This document shows, one piece after another, positions 63,667 through 64,000 of a stretch of 64,000 bases of DNA. The stretch is from Legionella genomosp. 1 (GTDB lineage Bacteria > Pseudomonadota > Gammaproteobacteria > Legionellales > Legionellaceae). Positions within the stretch are counted from its first letter, which is position 1. The number at the start of each line of letters is the position of its first letter. The notes beneath the pieces are model-generated. The model did not search any database, was not told the origin of the DNA, and was given only the letters and a program-made list of their open reading frames with translations. The stretch spans positions 30,582 through 94,581 of the forward strand of contig CAMCUM010000003.1 in NCBI GenBank assembly GCA_945878975.1, given 5' to 3'. Both the position numbers and the translations under genes were made by a program.

Positions 63667-64000
63667 TCACAAAAAATCAGACAATCCAAATTCTGGCGCA
63701 TTACTCACGGTGCTCCAATAATCGTGAGCATTCGTGATTTGAAATCCTAAGCCATCATATAGTTTGGACGCAGATTCATTTGTGACTTCTACATCTAGAA
63801 CAATTTTAGGTTTGTTATTAATTAAGGCATGGTTAATACAATATTTGATGAGTGTCCTAGCCAATCCTTGTCCACGGTACTCAGGAAACACACCAATATC
63901 TGTGATGCGAGCGCGATCATTTTCTTTAAAAATATGAGCCTTGCCTACGATGCGTTGATCTTGTACTAATACGAAAATAGCGCAATTGCTTGTAGCAAGA
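63667..64000 (-). CDS. GNAT-family N-acetyltransferase (5' end outside window)
   Basis: The minus-strand frame is open to base 64000. It reads FVLVQDQRIVGKAHIF, then ITDIGVFPEYRGQGLARTLI (acetyl-CoA pyrophosphate loop with R/Q-G-x-G/A) and LDVEVTNESASKLYDGLGF, the standard GNAT order. The N-terminus lies beyond the window. It precedes the ketoacyl synthase gene by 44 bases on the same strand. Substrate unknown. Confidence 0.88.
   Translation of the reverse strand, partial: LATSNCAIFVLVQDQRIVGKAHIFKENDRARITDIGVFPEYRGQGLARTLIKYCINHALINNKPKIVLDVEVTNESASKLYDGLGFQITNAHDYWSTVSNAPEFGLSDFL

Noticed and set aside
1..64000. CRISPR arrays, tRNA or rRNA genes
   Set aside because: No regularly spaced direct repeats and no cloverleaf or rRNA-like segments were noticed by eye; short RNAs could be missed without a covariance search.

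Overview
The window reads as one contiguous piece of chromosome from a Gram-negative gammaproteobacterium, most likely of the order Legionellales (Legionella/Coxiella relatives). The main evidence is a Legionella-type major outer membrane protein (45815-46858), an LbtU-like siderophore porin (47423-49003), a sodB/grxD/ahpC block, an astacin-type protease, a Fic-plus-ankyrin protein, and large multi-pass proteins of a kind common in host-associated members of the order. The genus cannot be settled from the sequence alone.

Region 1 (1-21305) is a surface-polysaccharide (O-antigen-like) locus. Its first block resembles the UDP-L-FucNAc genes (reductase, MxxxK dehydratase, UDP-sugar 2-epimerase, WbuB-like transferase), with a sugar C-methyltransferase gene between the dehydratase and the 2-epimerase. 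Next come divergently transcribed genes expected to make UDP-D-QuiNAc (WbpM-like on +, WbpV-like on -), plus a 2OG-Fe(II) oxygenase. A tightly coupled six-gene cassette follows (12018-17749): KdsC-like phosphatase, GatZ/KbaZ-family TIM barrel, GT2, double cupin, nucleotidyltransferase-kinase fusion, and an HI0607-type shikimate-dehydrogenase-like enzyme. I know of no described pathway with this gene set, and it is the best candidate here for undescribed biochemistry. A C-methyltransferase-like protein, a Wzx flippase and an FkbM methyltransferase close the locus.

Region 2 (21438-29000) holds a membrane protein of unknown function, a FitAB/VapBC-type toxin-antitoxin pair with a palindromic operator, and the translationally coupled rpmH-rnpA-yidD-yidC-mnmE operon. 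No dnaA/oriC is seen next to rpmH. Region 3 (27496-43668) holds two related multi-pass membrane proteins, an astacin protease, rsmI and divergent lpoA, an in-frame mnmG-rsmG fusion gene, parA-parB, and then yraN-diaA-dolP. The familiar rsmI/lpoA-yraN-diaA-dolP block is therefore split by the mnmG-par segment. A TauE-type permease, sodB, grxD and a 2-Cys peroxiredoxin follow.

Region 4 (43754-64000) holds rnt, pyrC, the outer membrane proteins, dcd, rhlE, an IS4-family (IS50-like) insertion sequence, ihfB, a DOT1-like methyltransferase, a cystathionine beta-synthase-type enzyme, the Fic-ankyrin gene opposite a DarT/DarG ADP-ribosylation system, polA, a stand-alone lpxD, a FabF-like ketoacyl synthase and a GNAT gene cut by the window end.

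The intergenic regions are rich in short palindromic repeats from at least five families (MITE/REP-like). One repeat has been read into the 5' end of a reading frame, and another surrounds the IS. No tRNA, rRNA or CRISPR was found.
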